From positions 124,001 to 188,000 of the forward strand of contig NZ_BIMH01000005.1 of NCBI RefSeq assembly GCF_004000985.1: a DNA stretch of 64,000 bases, read 5' to 3'. The position numbers and the translations under genes were made by a program. Shown here piece by piece: positions 8,240 through 16,446 of the stretch; the first letter of the stretch is position 1; the number at the start of each line of letters is the position of its first letter. A model generated the notes under the pieces. It ran no database searches, was not told where the DNA came from, and saw nothing but the letters and a program-made list of their open reading frames with translations. This DNA comes from Paenibacillus validus NBRC 15382. GTDB lineage: Bacteria > Bacillota > Bacilli > Paenibacillales > NBRC-103111.

Positions 8240-9388
8240 ATGAAGGATCGCATCCGGGATGTAGCGGTTGTTGGCGCGGGGATCGCCGGCAGCAGTTTGG
8301 CCAAAGCTTTAGCGGACAGAGGATGGGATACGGTATTAATCGACCGGCAGCGGTTTCCCCGGCATAAGGTTTGCGGCGAGTTTCTTTCCCCTGAATCCCG
8401 ACAGATGTTGAACGCGTTTGGGTTGCGCAGCCACGTTGAAGCGCTTGACCCCAGCTTGATTAACCGGACACGCTTAATCTTCAACCAGGGGGATGCCATA
8501 GACATTCCTCTGCCCGGCACGGCTCTCGGGGTGAGCCGCCATTCGCTGGACCCGGCTCTCCATCACGCTGCGCTAGGCGCAGGCGTACAGGTGCAGACCG
8601 CCGCAGCGGTTAAATCCGTGTATCCCCATGACAGGGGATATTCGTTGGAGACGATACAGGCGGAGGGAAGTATCACCTACCAGGCTCGCGCGGTTATCGC
8701 TGCATGGGGTGCCAATCGGCAGGCGGGACTTCCGGGTTACCGCTCGGCCGGTTCAACCAAGCATTCATATATTGGCGTGAAATCCCATTATCGGGGGATC
8801 GACATGGAGCAGGTGGTCGAGCTCTATTTTTTCCCCGGAGGTTACCTGGGCATATCGCCCATTGAAGGCGGACTCGTCAACGTTGCGGCCCTGCTGAAAC
8901 GGCAAGCTTCTCGCAGCGCCGACCCAACGATTGTGGGAATGATTGACGCCGCGGCCCGCGCCAACCCGAAGCTTTACTTAAAGCTGAAGCAAGCCGTTCC
9001 AGTCCCCGGTACGCAGGCGGCGGTTGCCCCGGTGAATCTAAACCGCAAGCCGGTTGCCTGGGATTTGATTCCCCATGTAGGCGACGCGGCAGTCATGCTC
9101 CCGCCGCTCTGTGGAGACGGCATGTCGATGGCGTTGCGTTCGGCCCGATTGTGTACGCCGCTTGCCGACCGCTATCTGCGCGGGGAAATTTCACTTTCCC
9201 GTTGGGAGCGGGAATACACGCAGTCCATTCATCGGGAATTCAAGCGTCCCCTACGGTGGGGACGTCGGCTTCAATGGCTGTTCGACGCACCCGTTCTGCC
9301 CCGGCTGCTGCCTGGCTTGGCGCAGCTTCTGCCTGAGCTCGCGTCCGGGTTGGTCCGAGCGACCCGATTAAGAGAAACCGATACCTAG
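8240..9388 (+). CDS. FAD-dependent oxidoreductase, geranylgeranyl-reductase/hydroxylase type
   Basis: A 382-residue flavoprotein with an N-terminal Rossmann motif 'VVGAGIAGSSLAKAL', the 'RQRFPRHKVCGEFLSP' segment typical of geranylgeranyl-reductase-related oxidases, and a second FAD motif around 'VGDAAVMLPPLCGDGMSMAL'. It could hydroxylate or oxidise the polyketide ring to a quinone. It starts one base after the methyltransferase stop, with GGAG 9 bases before ATG 8240; a TTG at 8231 is an alternative. It is the last gene of the three-gene operon. Substrate and reaction (hydroxylation versus reduction) are inferred from context. Confidence 0.82.
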   Translation: MKDRIRDVAVVGAGIAGSSLAKALADRGWDTVLIDRQRFPRHKVCGEFLSPESRQMLNAFGLRSHVEALDPSLINRTRLIFNQGDAIDIPLPGTALGVSRHSLDPALHHAALGAGVQVQTAAAVKSVYPHDRGYSLETIQAEGSITYQARAVIAAWGANRQAGLPGYRSAGSTKHSYIGVKSHYRGIDMEQVVELYFFPGGYLGISPIEGGLVNVAALLKRQASRSADPTIVGMIDAAARANPKLYLKLKQAVPVPGTQAAVAPVNLNRKPVAWDLIPHVGDAAVMLPPLCGDGMSMALRSARLCTPLADRYLRGEISLSRWEREYTQSIHREFKRPLRWGRRLQWLFDAPVLPRLLPGLAQLLPELASGLVRATRLRETDT

Positions 9389-9585
9389 GCATCGCATCAG
9401 TTATCGGGAAATCCGCCGTCCAGTCGGACGTAAACCGAGCCATCAGCACAATTTGAGAACAACTGTGTCACGCTATGTAATGCGAAGACCCCTCGAAGGG
9501 TACTTCTGGCTTCGTTGTGGACTCAGGCATCGGAAAGGGAAGGGCAGAGGGCGTCAATCGGGGTACACAGGCTTCTTTCTCTTTA

Positions 9586-9632
9586 AAGCAGGAACATTTG
9601 TGCTGCGGCTAAGCGCACAAATGTTCCTGCTT
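9586..9632. repeat. Perfect 18-bp inverted repeat (strong hairpin)
   Basis: 9586-9603 and 9615-9632 are exact reverse complements (arm starts AAGCAGGAACATTTGTGC) with an 11-base loop. It lies between the convergent ends of the oxidoreductase gene (9388) and the coat protein gene (9673), so a shared terminator is the simplest role, but neither side has a T tract. Nothing else was recognised in 9389-9585. Confidence 0.75.
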
Positions 9633-9672
9633 AGTCATGTTGATTAAAGCTTGACCTTCGGCAGCTCCACGA

Positions 9673-9930
9673 TCATTTCGGGGCTTTTTTCTTGCGGGTT
9701 TTGACTTGAGCTGCGGCTACGCCCAGTGGACCTGGGCCAATACCCGGGCTTGGGCAAAATTCATCTTTAACCGTAAACGTAAATACATGGTGAGGAACGG
9801 GGACGCAATGATGCCGGTTGACGATCTCGATGGGGTGGACGATTTCCACAACCTGCGGGTGGAAAAAATCTTGGAAAATCACTCTAGGCGGGTCAAAAAT
9901 CTGACTAGCCGGACATTTCGGGCAATGCAT
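9673..9930 (-). CDS. Small CotD-like spore coat protein
   Basis: An 85-residue protein with a short N-terminal 'MHCPKCPAS', a histidine- and proline-rich middle ('FFHPQVVEIVHPIEIVNRHH', 'VPVPHHVFTFTVKDEFC') and a basic tail ('KTRKKKAPK'). This composition and the Cys-x2-Cys opening fit CotD-type spore coat proteins, whose histidines and cysteines allow cross-linking in the coat. The start is well supported: GAGGTGA lies 8 bases before the ATG (complement of 9928-9930). It is convergent with the polyketide operon and divergent from the monooxygenase gene. An overlapping open frame on the + strand (9706-10041) has no ribosome site. The family call is by composition and pattern. Confidence 0.6.
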   Translation of the reverse strand: MHCPKCPASQIFDPPRVIFQDFFHPQVVEIVHPIEIVNRHHCVPVPHHVFTFTVKDEFCPSPGIGPGPLGVAAAQVKTRKKKAPK

Positions 9931-10157
9931 TGTACATTCACCTCGTCGGATAAGTTTTCAATACATTACCTGTATATGTGGGACCTACTCCGCGCGCTTG
10001 TTCGTTTGTCCAGTATGTGCGGATTTTGTCTCGGTCTCTAAACTTGCCTATTTGATCAAATCGTGTTAGAACAGTTACAATACAGCTAATCGTTTGTACG
10101 AATACCGGTTAAGACTACGGTTTAAATAAACAGGAGGGGTCATCCATCATACAGCCT

Positions 10158-11105
10158 TTGAACCTACAACCTTTGAAGCTTAGCGTATTGGATCTGGTGC
10201 CCGTGTTCGGCGGGGCGGATGCCTCGTATGCCCTGGGACAAGCGCTTGAGCTTGCTCAAGCCGCAGAACGGCTCGGCTATACCCGTTACTGGGTCGCCGA
10301 GCATCATGACATGCCGGGGCTTGCGTGCACATCCCCGGAAGTGCTGCTGGCGCATATCGGAGCGCGGACGGAACGCATTCGTCTCGGTTCAGGGGCGCTG
10401 CTGCTGCCGCATTATAAACCGTTGAAAGTCGTCGAGTCGTTTCACATGCTCGCCAGCCTATACCCGGGGCGCGTGGATCTTGGCCTAGGCCGGGCGCCAG
10501 GCGGTTCGGCTCACGTGAGCATGGCGCTGAGCGGCAACTTTCTTGAGAATGTCCGGAAGCTGCCGGAATCGCTGCGCGGAATCACCGAGCTGCTGCAAGG
10601 GAACTACGAATGGGAAGGGGAGCCGGTCACCGCCCGGCCGACTCCGCCCGTAACGCCCGAGCCCTGGATGCTGGGAACGAACCGTAAGAGCGCGGCATAC
10701 GCCGCCGAATTTGGAACGGGCTACGTGTTCGGCCAATTCATGAGCGATTTGGCCGGGGAGGATGTTTTGCCCGCTTACCGGGAAGCTTTCGTTCCTTCCC
10801 GCCTATGTCCCGAACCCCGCGCCATCGTTGCCTTAGGTGTCGTTTGTGCCGACACGGAGGACGAGGCGAAGCAGCTCGCGGGGGCAGGCGACGCCTTGTT
10901 CCGCAACGAGGGCGACACGCTGGAGCCGTCTCCGCTCGCAGACCGTAAGCTGCTGGTCGGGACGCCGAACGAGGTGAAGGCCCGGCTGGAGCAGTTGTCG
11001 CTGTTGTACGGTGTGGATGAATTCATCATCGTCACGATGATTCCGGATTACCGGAAGCGGCTTCGCTCTTATGAGCTGCTGGCCGAAGCCTTCTGGAACG
11101 CATAA
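10158..11105 (+). CDS. LLM-class (luciferase-like) flavin-dependent oxidoreductase
   Basis: A 315-residue single-domain bacterial-luciferase-like monooxygenase that would use FMNH2 from a separate reductase. Family motifs include 'YWVAEHHDMPGLACTSPEV', 'IRLGSGALLLPHYKPLKV', 'VDLGLGRAPGG' and 'EFIIVTMIPDYRKRLRSYEL', the pattern of the MsnO8/YhbW-like group common in Bacillota. Substrate unknown. The start is odd: AGGAGGGGT ends at 10140 but the first usual start codon in frame is TTG 10158, 17 bases later. ATC 10146 or ATA 10149 would be better spaced but are non-standard. The gene stands alone and is followed by a strong terminator. Confidence 0.85.
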   Translation: MNLQPLKLSVLDLVPVFGGADASYALGQALELAQAAERLGYTRYWVAEHHDMPGLACTSPEVLLAHIGARTERIRLGSGALLLPHYKPLKVVESFHMLASLYPGRVDLGLGRAPGGSAHVSMALSGNFLENVRKLPESLRGITELLQGNYEWEGEPVTARPTPPVTPEPWMLGTNRKSAAYAAEFGTGYVFGQFMSDLAGEDVLPAYREAFVPSRLCPEPRAIVALGVVCADTEDEAKQLAGAGDALFRNEGDTLEPSPLADRKLLVGTPNEVKARLEQLSLLYGVDEFIIVTMIPDYRKRLRSYELLAEAFWNA

Positions 11106-11123
11106 ACAAGTGCGTCAGCACCA

Positions 11124-11169
11124 ACAAACGTAGTCGGACTGCTGCGGTACGGTCCGACTACGTTTGTTT
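11124..11169 (+). terminator. Terminator with 16-bp perfect stem
   Basis: 11124-11139 and 11152-11167 are perfect reverse complements (ACAAACGTAGTCGGAC), with a 12-base loop and a T-rich right edge (TTTGTTTGG). It follows the monooxygenase stop by 18 bases. Confidence 0.8.
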
Positions 11170-11282
11170 GGCTTGCGCCCGCGAAATTAAAATAGCTTTC
11201 ATCCTTTTGCCCAGTCATCTCGTTATATAAAATGATGAACCGGCCGTCATCAAAAAAATGAAAGCTATGAGGTTGATTACCG

Positions 11283-12152
11283 ATGATTACGATTCGCAAT
11301 CTTTCCAAACAATACAAGAATGGCGAATGGGCCCTTCAGCACATTAACCTGTCTATCGAAAACGGCATGTTCGGGCTTCTCGGGCCGAACGGCGCAGGCA
11401 AGACGACGCTCATGCGCATCCTGGCAACGCTGCTTCATCCGACGGAAGGGGACGTGCTTCTGCATGGAGTTCCGTTGACAGAACCACATCGGGTCCGCGG
11501 CATGCTCGGCTATTTGCCGCAGTACTTTCAAGTGTATCCGCAGTTGACCGCCTTCGAATTTCTCGATTACGTCGGCGTCATGAAGGGGCTGGACGACAAG
11601 CGCAAACGGAAAGAAGAAATTGAGCATTTGCTGGAGAAGGTAAACTTGGCCAACAAGGGGAAGTCCAAGGTCAAAACGTTCTCCGGCGGTATGAAGCAGC
11701 GTCTTGGCATTGCTCAGGCGCTGCTCGGCAGCCCCAGAGTGCTTATTGTGGATGAACCGACTGCAGGGCTCGACCCGGAGGAACGCGTCCGCTTTCGCAA
11801 CCTGCTCACCCAATTCAGCATAGACCGCACCGTCCTCTTATCTACGCATATTGTGGCCGATATCGAAACGAGCTGCCGGAAGCTTGCCGTATTGAATCGC
11901 GGGGAGGTCGCGTTAACCGGCTCCGTTCACGAATTGGGGGCCTATGCCGAAGGCTCGGTCTGGGAGTTGGAAGTATCTGAGCAGGAATTCGCCGCCTTCT
12001 CTCCGTCGCAGATCGTCTCGACAAGCCGTACGGAGCATGGGATCGTATGCCGGGTGGTATCTGCGTCATGTCCGGGCCTTTATGCCGCGGCGGTCAAGCC
12101 CACGCTTGAAGACGGATACCTGGCGCTGCTCGGAGGTGTGCGCCATGCGTAA
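11283..12152 (+). CDS. ABC transporter ATP-binding protein (ABC-2 exporter type)
   Basis: A 289-residue ATPase with Walker A 'GPNGAGKTT', Q-loop 'GYLPQYF', signature 'FSGGMKQRLGIA', Walker B 'VLIVDEPTAGLDP' and the switch His in 'LLSTHIV'. A C-terminal extension of about 75 residues is typical for exporters of the CcmA/YxlF type. The gene ends inside the start of the permease gene (ATGCGTAA, 8-base overlap), so the two are translationally coupled. It is the first of six genes that include an ECF sigma factor; the same mixture is seen in the sigY-yxlCDEFG operon of Bacillus subtilis. The cargo is unknown. Confidence 0.93.
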   Translation: MITIRNLSKQYKNGEWALQHINLSIENGMFGLLGPNGAGKTTLMRILATLLHPTEGDVLLHGVPLTEPHRVRGMLGYLPQYFQVYPQLTAFEFLDYVGVMKGLDDKRKRKEEIEHLLEKVNLANKGKSKVKTFSGGMKQRLGIAQALLGSPRVLIVDEPTAGLDPEERVRFRNLLTQFSIDRTVLLSTHIVADIETSCRKLAVLNRGEVALTGSVHELGAYAEGSVWELEVSEQEFAAFSPSQIVSTSRTEHGIVCRVVSASCPGLYAAAVKPTLEDGYLALLGGVRHA

Positions 12153-14313
12153 ATGGAGCCGCCAGCTTCAACTGGAATGCCGGCTGCTGTTCACGAACCG
12201 GTTGTTGTGGCCGCTGCCTCCGCTGTTCGGGCTTTGGTTCGCCTATACGCTGACCGCGATTGAGCCGGACGTCTCCCAAAATATATATCTCTATGCCTAT
12301 GATTTTCACAAGCTGCAGCACACGCTTAGTTTGGGCATAGCCATGTTGATCGGCATGCTGCTGATCCGGAAGGATATGGTCAGGCCTTCCTACGAATGGA
12401 GCGCCGGGCTGCCGGTATCGAGTTCTGCATTCATTGCCGCTAAATATACGGCGGGGCTGCTTTATTTAAGCTTGTTCACCTTCGCTATGGCCGCGGTATA
12501 TGCGGGGTTCGGGATCTTGGCCGAGCTGCCGGTTTCGGAGCTTCGAAGCCACTTAAGCTTCTTCGCGGTGCAGTATACGGTTTCCTACATGGTGACGCTG
12601 GCGCTGGCCATGCTGCTGGCCGTTCTTATACCGAATCGGGTTTGCTATATGATCGGCTTTTGCGCCTGGATATTCGGCACGTTTTTCCTGGATGTGTTTC
12701 TGATTTCCCGGCTCCGGCTGTATGACTTAAAAACGTTTCATCTCAGCCAATTCTTTACGAATTCCTTATGGGAGAACGACGTCTGGGGCCCGTACCTGCT
12801 CAGTGAGGAATTGTGGCTGTCCCGGAGATTTGTGCTCTGTTTTACATTATGGATGCTGGCGACGGTTGTCATGCTCATTCATAAAAAGCGGCCGAGCGGC
12901 GCTTACCGTTCATCCGTCACCGCGATGCTGCTCGCGCTGCTCGCTTCCGTCTTGGCTTTCGTTCCTTATGAAGCCATGTGGCAGGAACGCTTCTCCGCTT
13001 ATGAGAAGAAGCTGCAGGATGCGCCTCCCGATTATGCGGACCGCACTTCGTACGGAGAATCCAGTTTTTCCGTGAGCAGCTACGAGTTGACGGTTCATCG
13101 GCACCCTGACGATCGTCTTGACGTAACGGCGGCGGTTCAGCTCGACGCTCCGCCACAAACGGACGGAACGTCCATGACGTTTACACTGAACCGGGACTTT
13201 GTATTGAAGAAGCTTTCGGTCAACGGCAAGCCGGTTCCTGCGAAGCAAACAGGGGATCTCGTATCATTCGACCGGGCCGCGCTCGAAGACGGACCCGCTC
13301 GTCAAACCCTTTTATTCGAATATGAGGGCAAGCTCTTTAACTGGTACCCGGCATCCAGCTACCGCGAGGTGGTGAACGGATTTGTGCGGGGGGATCTTGT
13401 TTATTTGCCTTCACATCTTGCGTGGTATCCGATCCCGGGCAAGCAGGTGCTCTACGTACAGGATACGCCGGGAACGTTTCGCGACCGTTATGAAGCTGGG
13501 CACGAGCTGCTGGCCGACTTTGACGTGAAACTGACAGGATTTACCGGGGAGTTGTTCGGTACGATCCGCAAGCAGCCGGAACAGGGAGACTTCACGCAAT
13601 CGTTCAAACAAGACAAAACGAACGGGGTGACGCTGTTTGCGGGTCATTTAACGGAGATCCGAATACCCGGCGAGACGATGGCGATCCTAACTTCTCCCGC
13701 TAATAAACACGAGGCGGAGAAATTTCTGAAAGCCTACTCGGATATTATGGCTTATTACGATTCCTGGCTGAGCAAGCCGCTTCCGAAGCCGGAAGCGATG
13801 CTGTATATGCCGCTTCATATGGTCGCTGCGCAGCAAGAACGCTCCATTCATCAGGCTGCGGGAAACCGGTTTGTATTCAGTGAATCGCTGCATACGAATT
13901 TAGACGCCTTTCAATTGGCTCAGATGGTTCATGTTTCGTTGTTCGGCGACCGCAACGCAGGGATAGGCTTTCCCGGGGAAGGCCCTGGCAGCTCGCTGGT
14001 CGGATCGATTCGCCGAGCATTTTATCAAGTATACCAGGCGGAACATCCGAAGAGACAAGAGGAAACGCCGCTTGGCGCCGGGCTGCTGTATCCGAGATTT
14101 CCGGTCGGAGCCGGGAGAGAGGCAGCCGGCGATCCGGTCGATCGTGCGGTGCAGAAAGCTATTCGCGAGGGACGGCTCGATCATGTGAAGCGGGTGCTGG
14201 ACAATTACTACAGCAAAGGACTTTCGATTGAAGGGGAATGGGCCTACCGCTATCCGATCATACAAGCGAGCGATTGGGAGCAAGCCTGGAGCGGGGGCGC
14301 TAAGCATGAGTAA
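12145..14313 (+). CDS. ABC-2 permease fused to a degenerate M1-aminopeptidase-like domain
   Basis: A 722-residue protein. The first about 280 residues hold six to seven hydrophobic segments of an ABC-2 permease ('LSLGIAMLIGMLLIRKDMV', 'YMVTLALAMLLAVLIPNRV', 'RFVLCFTLWMLATVVMLI'). The rest is extracytoplasmic: a beta-rich part ('MTFTLNRDFVLKKLSVNGK', 'LLFEYEGKLFNWYP') like the N-domain of M1 peptidases, then an alpha-helical part. Where M1 enzymes have HExxH followed by WFGD, this protein has 'QMVHVSLFGD', so the zinc-binding and catalytic residues appear lost. Fused permease/M1 proteins are known, and this one is probably an inactive binding version. The ATG at 12145 follows CGGAGGTG by 6 bases; the frame is open farther upstream only because it overlaps the ATPase gene. 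Confidence 0.75.
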   Translation: MRKWSRQLQLECRLLFTNRLLWPLPPLFGLWFAYTLTAIEPDVSQNIYLYAYDFHKLQHTLSLGIAMLIGMLLIRKDMVRPSYEWSAGLPVSSSAFIAAKYTAGLLYLSLFTFAMAAVYAGFGILAELPVSELRSHLSFFAVQYTVSYMVTLALAMLLAVLIPNRVCYMIGFCAWIFGTFFLDVFLISRLRLYDLKTFHLSQFFTNSLWENDVWGPYLLSEELWLSRRFVLCFTLWMLATVVMLIHKKRPSGAYRSSVTAMLLALLASVLAFVPYEAMWQERFSAYEKKLQDAPPDYADRTSYGESSFSVSSYELTVHRHPDDRLDVTAAVQLDAPPQTDGTSMTFTLNRDFVLKKLSVNGKPVPAKQTGDLVSFDRAALEDGPARQTLLFEYEGKLFNWYPASSYREVVNGFVRGDLVYLPSHLAWYPIPGKQVLYVQDTPGTFRDRYEAGHELLADFDVKLTGFTGELFGTIRKQPEQGDFTQSFKQDKTNGVTLFAGHLTEIRIPGETMAILTSPANKHEAEKFLKAYSDIMAYYDSWLSKPLPKPEAMLYMPLHMVAAQQERSIHQAAGNRFVFSESLHTNLDAFQLAQMVHVSLFGDRNAGIGFPGEGPGSSLVGSIRRAFYQVYQAEHPKRQEETPLGAGLLYPRFPVGAGREAAGDPVDRAVQKAIREGRLDHVKRVLDNYYSKGLSIEGEWAYRYPIIQASDWEQAWSGGAKHE

Positions 14314-15004
14314 AATGATCTCTGATCTTAAAGGCTTGTACTCCCCGATGGCGGCGGTTCCCGCCCTGTACCTGCTGCTCCTCCATATTTCGATTTGGTT
14401 AGGCGATCCCGAGATTCCCAAAAATATGACAACCTACAACGAGATGGCGTTTTTGCCGCTCGTCCCGATGGTTTGCACCCTTTATTTTCAACGGGAGCTC
14501 GGGGGTACGCTCGAAATTTACGCTACGTTCCCCGTTTCCTTCCCTCGTATGATATGGCGCAAGCTGCTGCTCATTTCGGCGACACTGCTTGCCTTGCATG
14601 GAGGGATGGTCGGGTCGTATGTTTGCAGGTATGGGCAAATTCGTACTGAAATCTTCTCCTATGCAGGCGGCGGAAGCACGCGCGGGGAGGCCGGATGGTT
14701 GCAACTGCTGCTTCAAGCCTGGCCTGCTTATATGTCCATGACGGCGCTGTCTTTGCTGTTCATACTGGCGTTCAAAAAGTTGTACAGCGGCGCCGCGGCA
14801 GGGTTCGCCCTATGGCTGGCCGAGGTTCTTTCGGAAGGCAGGCTTCTGGGGCACGGCGCTTTGTTTACGCATCATATTCCCCCGGAGGCAACCTTTACTG
14901 CCAATCGGTGGATGCATGCCGCCGCGGCCATTGCGATCGTTGGCTTCACGATCATACTCGCTAACCGGAGAGAGCGGTGGATCGTGCACGATGAGCTGGA
15001 ATAG
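14306..15004 (+). CDS. Second ABC permease/membrane subunit
   Basis: A 232-residue protein with about six hydrophobic segments ('VPALYLLLLHISIWL', 'LLISATLLALHGGMVGSYV', 'YMSMTALSLLFILAFKKLY', 'AAAIAIVGFTIILAN'). It overlaps the large permease gene by 8 bases (ATGAGTAA). The segment 'YFQRELGGTLEIYATFPVSF' resembles the cytoplasmic hinge of ABC-2 permeases. It probably pairs with the large permease and the first ATPase. No specific family motif was recognised beyond topology and context. Confidence 0.7.
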   Translation: MSKMISDLKGLYSPMAAVPALYLLLLHISIWLGDPEIPKNMTTYNEMAFLPLVPMVCTLYFQRELGGTLEIYATFPVSFPRMIWRKLLLISATLLALHGGMVGSYVCRYGQIRTEIFSYAGGGSTRGEAGWLQLLLQAWPAYMSMTALSLLFILAFKKLYSGAAAGFALWLAEVLSEGRLLGHGALFTHHIPPEATFTANRWMHAAAAIAIVGFTIILANRRERWIVHDELE

Positions 15005-15020
15005 AGAGGAGGGGCACGGC

Positions 15021-15605
15021 TTGGTTACAGACGAGCAGCTCGTTCGAAGGATGGCAGACGGCGACCAAGCTGCCTTCGAAGCATTCGTTCACCGATACCA
15101 TGGTCCGTTGTTGTCTTATCTGGAACGGACTCTGCGAAATACGGATAAGGCGGAGGATCTGGTCCAAGAGACGTTCATCCGTCTGCTGCGGCAGCTTCGG
15201 CAAGGAAGCGTGCCCGAACGGGTCCGATCCTGGATGTACAGGGTCGCCAAAAATTTGTGTGTGGACTATTGGCGCAGCCCGAGTTATCGCTCAACAAAAG
15301 AGCTGCAGCCGGATCTTCCGGACCCTGTGGACGTCCGTCCGTCGATTGTTGAAATTTACGAGCGTCAGGAAACCCGCAAGGAACTGCTTCAGTCGTTGGA
15401 TCAGCTTACGGATATCCAGAAAGATATTGTATTGCTGCGTTTTTTTCAAGATCTCAAGCTTCAAGAGATCGCCGAGGTCGTGGATCAGCCGCTCGGTATC
15501 GTTAAATCACAATTATACTATGCGCTTCGAAAGCTGAGAAAAAAGCTGGTCACCAGCCCAGCATTTATTACGGAAAGCGAGGGGACCGGAAATGGCGCGA
15601 CCTAA
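15021..15605 (+). CDS. ECF-type RNA polymerase sigma factor (sigma-70 family)
   Basis: A 194-residue group IV sigma factor. Region 2 is 'FVHRYHGPLLSYLERTLRN' and 'KAEDLVQETFIRLLRQL' with 'VRSWMYRVAKNLCVDYWR', and region 4 is 'LTDIQKDIVLLRFFQDLKLQ' followed by the helix-turn-helix 'EIAEVVDQPLGIVKSQLYYA'. It should recruit RNA polymerase to promoters that probably include its own operon. The TTG at 15021 has GAGGAGGGG 6 bases upstream and gives a normal length; an ATG at 14991 in frame lacks a good site. The next gene overlaps by 14 bases and encodes a membrane protein in the usual anti-sigma position. Confidence 0.92.
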   Translation: MVTDEQLVRRMADGDQAAFEAFVHRYHGPLLSYLERTLRNTDKAEDLVQETFIRLLRQLRQGSVPERVRSWMYRVAKNLCVDYWRSPSYRSTKELQPDLPDPVDVRPSIVEIYERQETRKELLQSLDQLTDIQKDIVLLRFFQDLKLQEIAEVVDQPLGIVKSQLYYALRKLRKKLVTSPAFITESEGTGNGAT

Positions 15606-16422
15606 AAAAACGCATCCGATCGACGATCTGGAATTAGATACATTGGAACGGGAGCTGAGGGAACCGCTGGCCGGTTATGTGGCGCGAGCTCCGCGGATGG
15701 AGGATACGGCGAGGCTCTTGGCCAAGCTGCAGCCTGAGTTTGAGCTGTTAAGGAAGAAACAGGATGCCTCGCAATGGGAAAACCCGGCGGTGTGGCACAA
15801 GCCGACGTTTTGGCGTCAATGCCTGCTGCAAGTGCAAACATTCGGTAAAGCGTTTTGGATCATCAGCCTTATCGCTTTCGTCCTGCTTACATTGAGCAGC
15901 AGTCTATGGAACCGTACGCCGGGTCTGGACTCCAATTTGTACGGAAAGACCCTGCCGTTATTTTTCTTCGCTTCGCTGCTGTATGGCTACCGGACGTGGA
16001 ATCCGAAGATGCGTATGGTGGAGAGTGTCACGCCTTTTCCACCGGCCCTATTGATGCTAATCCGGCTTCTGCTTATGATCGGAATGACGACACTGCTCGG
16101 CTTGATCGGTTCGGTGTACCTGGTCTTGAGCACGGATGCTCCCTTGTCTTTACTGTCGTTCATGCTCCGCTGGTTAAGCGAACTGCTGTTTATCGGAGGG
16201 CTTCTGGCTTACGTTGCCTTTCGGCGGGGGATAAAGCACGGCTTTGCCGCTGGCGTAGGCGCTTGGGCGATGCTTCTGGCGGGGGAACAATGGCTCCGCT
16301 TTAACGAATTCGTTCCCACAACGCTTACCTCCATCCTGGAGCTGCTCGGATTGGCCGCAGGCTGCCTGCTGCTCATGTACAGCTACCGGATTAGCGCTAA
16401 ATTGTACCGGTATGAGATATAA
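15592..16422 (+). CDS. Membrane protein next to the ECF sigma factor (possible anti-sigma or permease)
   Basis: A 276-residue protein. The first about 85 residues are hydrophilic and charged ('DDLELDTLERELREPL', 'DTARLLAKLQPEFELLRKKQ'); about six hydrophobic segments follow ('AFWIISLIAFVLLTLSSSLW', 'LLMIGMTTLLGLIGSVYLVL', 'FIGGLLAYVAFRRG'). The start at 15592 lies inside the sigma gene with GAGGGGACCGGAA before it, so translation is coupled. Position right behind an ECF sigma gene and a cytosolic N-terminus suggest an anti-sigma role, while the following ATPase suggests it may be that ATPase's permease. No diagnostic zinc-binding anti-sigma motif (HxxxCxxC) is present. Confidence 0.6.
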   Translation: MARPKKTHPIDDLELDTLERELREPLAGYVARAPRMEDTARLLAKLQPEFELLRKKQDASQWENPAVWHKPTFWRQCLLQVQTFGKAFWIISLIAFVLLTLSSSLWNRTPGLDSNLYGKTLPLFFFASLLYGYRTWNPKMRMVESVTPFPPALLMLIRLLLMIGMTTLLGLIGSVYLVLSTDAPLSLLSFMLRWLSELLFIGGLLAYVAFRRGIKHGFAAGVGAWAMLLAGEQWLRFNEFVPTTLTSILELLGLAAGCLLLMYSYRISAKLYRYEI

Positions 16423-16446
16423 CCTGACGGAGAGGAGGAACAACGG

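Noticed and set aside
9706-10041. 111-codon frame on the + strand opposite the CotD-like gene
   Set aside because: No ribosome site and no family resemblance, while the opposite strand has a good ribosome site and a coat-protein-like composition.
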